A stretch of DNA of 64,000 bases from Heligmosomoides polygyrus polygyrus (Eukaryota; Nematoda; Chromadorea; Rhabditida; Heligmosomidae). The first letter of the stretch is position 1. Each line of letters opens with the position of its first letter. The notes under the pieces are model-generated. The model worked only from the letters and a program-made list of their open reading frames with translations. It was not told the origin of the DNA and ran no database searches. The translations under genes and the position numbers were made by a program. The stretch is taken from NCBI GenBank assembly GCA_947396885.1, contig OX377203.1:6138001-6202000 (forward strand), written 5' to 3'. Below are positions 63,302 through 64,000 of this stretch, piece by piece.

Positions 63302-64000
63302 TTACAGCTATCACCTGTATCACCTGTCGTCCCGTTGATCATCGACTTGCTCGAGCGGGCGCCAGCAGCGTCTCCATTCGTCCCCGTCGCGTGCCAGAGT
63401 GGCCCAATGTATCCTCCTCGCTCGAGGGACACGAAGAGCGTCATATCGGTCGTTCAGGGCTTTCACGAAGAAATCCGACCAACGCGTTGGTGGGCGTCCT
63501 GGTGTTCTTTTGACATCCCGCGGAATCCAGTCGGTGACGGCTCTCGTCCAGCGGGTGTCTGCGAAGCGCATTACGTGGAAGGCCCACCTAATTTTCGACA
63601 ACTTGGTCCATGCGACAGCGTCTCTGATCTTCGAACGTCGGCTAAGCTCGGAACTCCGGAGGCCTTCTCTCACTTGCGTGAGTCGTGTCACTCTGAGCAT
63701 CGTCCTCTCGATTCCACACTGCTCGACGCTGATCGCGTGTTCATCCTGCTTTCGTATAGCCCAGGTCTCTGAGGCGTATGTTAGGGCAGGAAGAACAGTG
63801 GAGTCGAATAGGTGGGCACGGAGTCGGACGTTCTTCGTCTTCTTCGCGAGTTCTTCGACGTTCTTGAAAGCTCCATAAGCCGCTCGTTTCCCCCTGCTCA
63901 GCTCCGGCGCTAGGTCGTTGGCCATATTGACTTCGCGACCCAGATACACGTAGCTGGAGCATTCGGAGATGTTCGTTCCGTTGAGCGAGAATGGGGCATC
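63302..64000 (-). mobile_element. RTE LINE 3' part, runs off the window
   Basis: One to two TATCACCTG tail units at the 3' end, then RTE coding sequence to the window edge. Its 5' limit is outside. Confidence 0.92.
63320..64000 (-). CDS. RTE pol, C-terminal part, open to window edge
   Basis: The frame is open from 64000 ([20 protein letters not shown]) through [40 protein letters not shown] and [20 protein letters not shown] to [10 protein letters not shown]. Its stop TGA lies inside the first tail repeat. Unlike the 30.6-kb copy it keeps the frame at [11 protein letters not shown]. The RT catalytic core would lie beyond the window. This may be the 3' end of an intact element. Confidence 0.85.
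   Translation of the reverse strand, partial: DAPFSLNGTNISECSSYVYLGREVNMANDLAPELSRGKRAAYGAFKNVEELAKKTKNVRLRAHLFDSTVLPALTYASETWAIRKQDEHAISVEQCGIERTMLRVTRLTQVREGLRSSELSRRSKIRDAVAWTKLSKIRWAFHVMRFADTRWTRAVTDWIPRDVKRTPGRPPTRWSDFFVKALNDRYDALRVPRARRIHWATLARDGDEWRRCWRPLEQVDDQRDDR

Overview
The window looks like a repeat-dense intergenic block of a nematode nuclear genome, most probably a strongylid of the hookworm type (Ancylostoma/Necator-like). Three things point there. Exact copies of the 22-nt nematode spliced leader SL1 occur at four places. There is a large family of RTE-type LINEs whose proteins resemble those I associate with hookworms. There are also many mariner/maT DNA transposons, one resembling the hookworm 'bandit' group. 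The species call is inference from recognition, not from a search. I find no convincing intact host protein-coding gene in 64 kb; almost every readable protein belongs to a mobile element.

Layout. 0-2 kb: a maT transposon relic and an RTE fragment. 2-6 kb: small foldback elements and a 1.6-kb palindrome whose arms each carry a SINE. 6-11 kb: a deletion-derivative mariner, a maT-type transposon with lost catalytic residues, and a TA-flanked mariner sitting inside a MITE. 12-13.6 kb: a 5'-truncated LINE with a GAA-repeat tail and 17-bp target duplications. 14-17 kb: foldbacks and an SL1-containing repeat. 17-23 kb: SINEs, MITEs and a bandit-like mariner split by an RTE insertion. 23.5-25.2 kb: a ~210-bp ATCGAT-rich satellite, with related arrays at 28-29.5 and 34-35.2 kb. 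30.6-34.1 kb: a practically full-length RTE with perfect 11-bp target duplications and a 923-codon endonuclease/reverse-transcriptase ORF. 35-45 kb: GC-rich MITEs, two more mariners (one interrupted by a SINE), SINEs and a truncated RTE. 46-52.8 kb: RTE pieces, a second SL1-containing repeat, an SL1/exon-like concatemer inside a foldback, and a second RTE-like LINE. 53-64 kb: SINEs, a mariner, a foldback with tRNA-like arms, a tandemly triplicated MITE, and an RTE 3' end that runs off the window.

How the parts relate. Autonomous-type RTE elements (AP endonuclease plus RT) are the likely source of the truncated RTE copies and may mobilise the tRNA-derived SINE, whose copies show 10-14-bp target duplications. 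Mariner-type transposases would have moved the TA-flanked MITEs and the internally deleted mariners. Nested insertions give relative ages: SINE into mariner (37.9 kb), RTE into mariner (20.0 kb), mariner into MITE (9.4 kb), MITE into SINE (50.7 kb) and MITE into a mariner relic (62.5 kb).

The least ordinary signals are the SL1 sequences. Two related loci (15.6 and 47.1 kb) carry exact SL1 followed by GTAAAC and a hairpin showing one paired base change, like SL-RNA genes or their derivatives. At 49.6 kb SL1 units alternate with short exon-like modules in a foldback.
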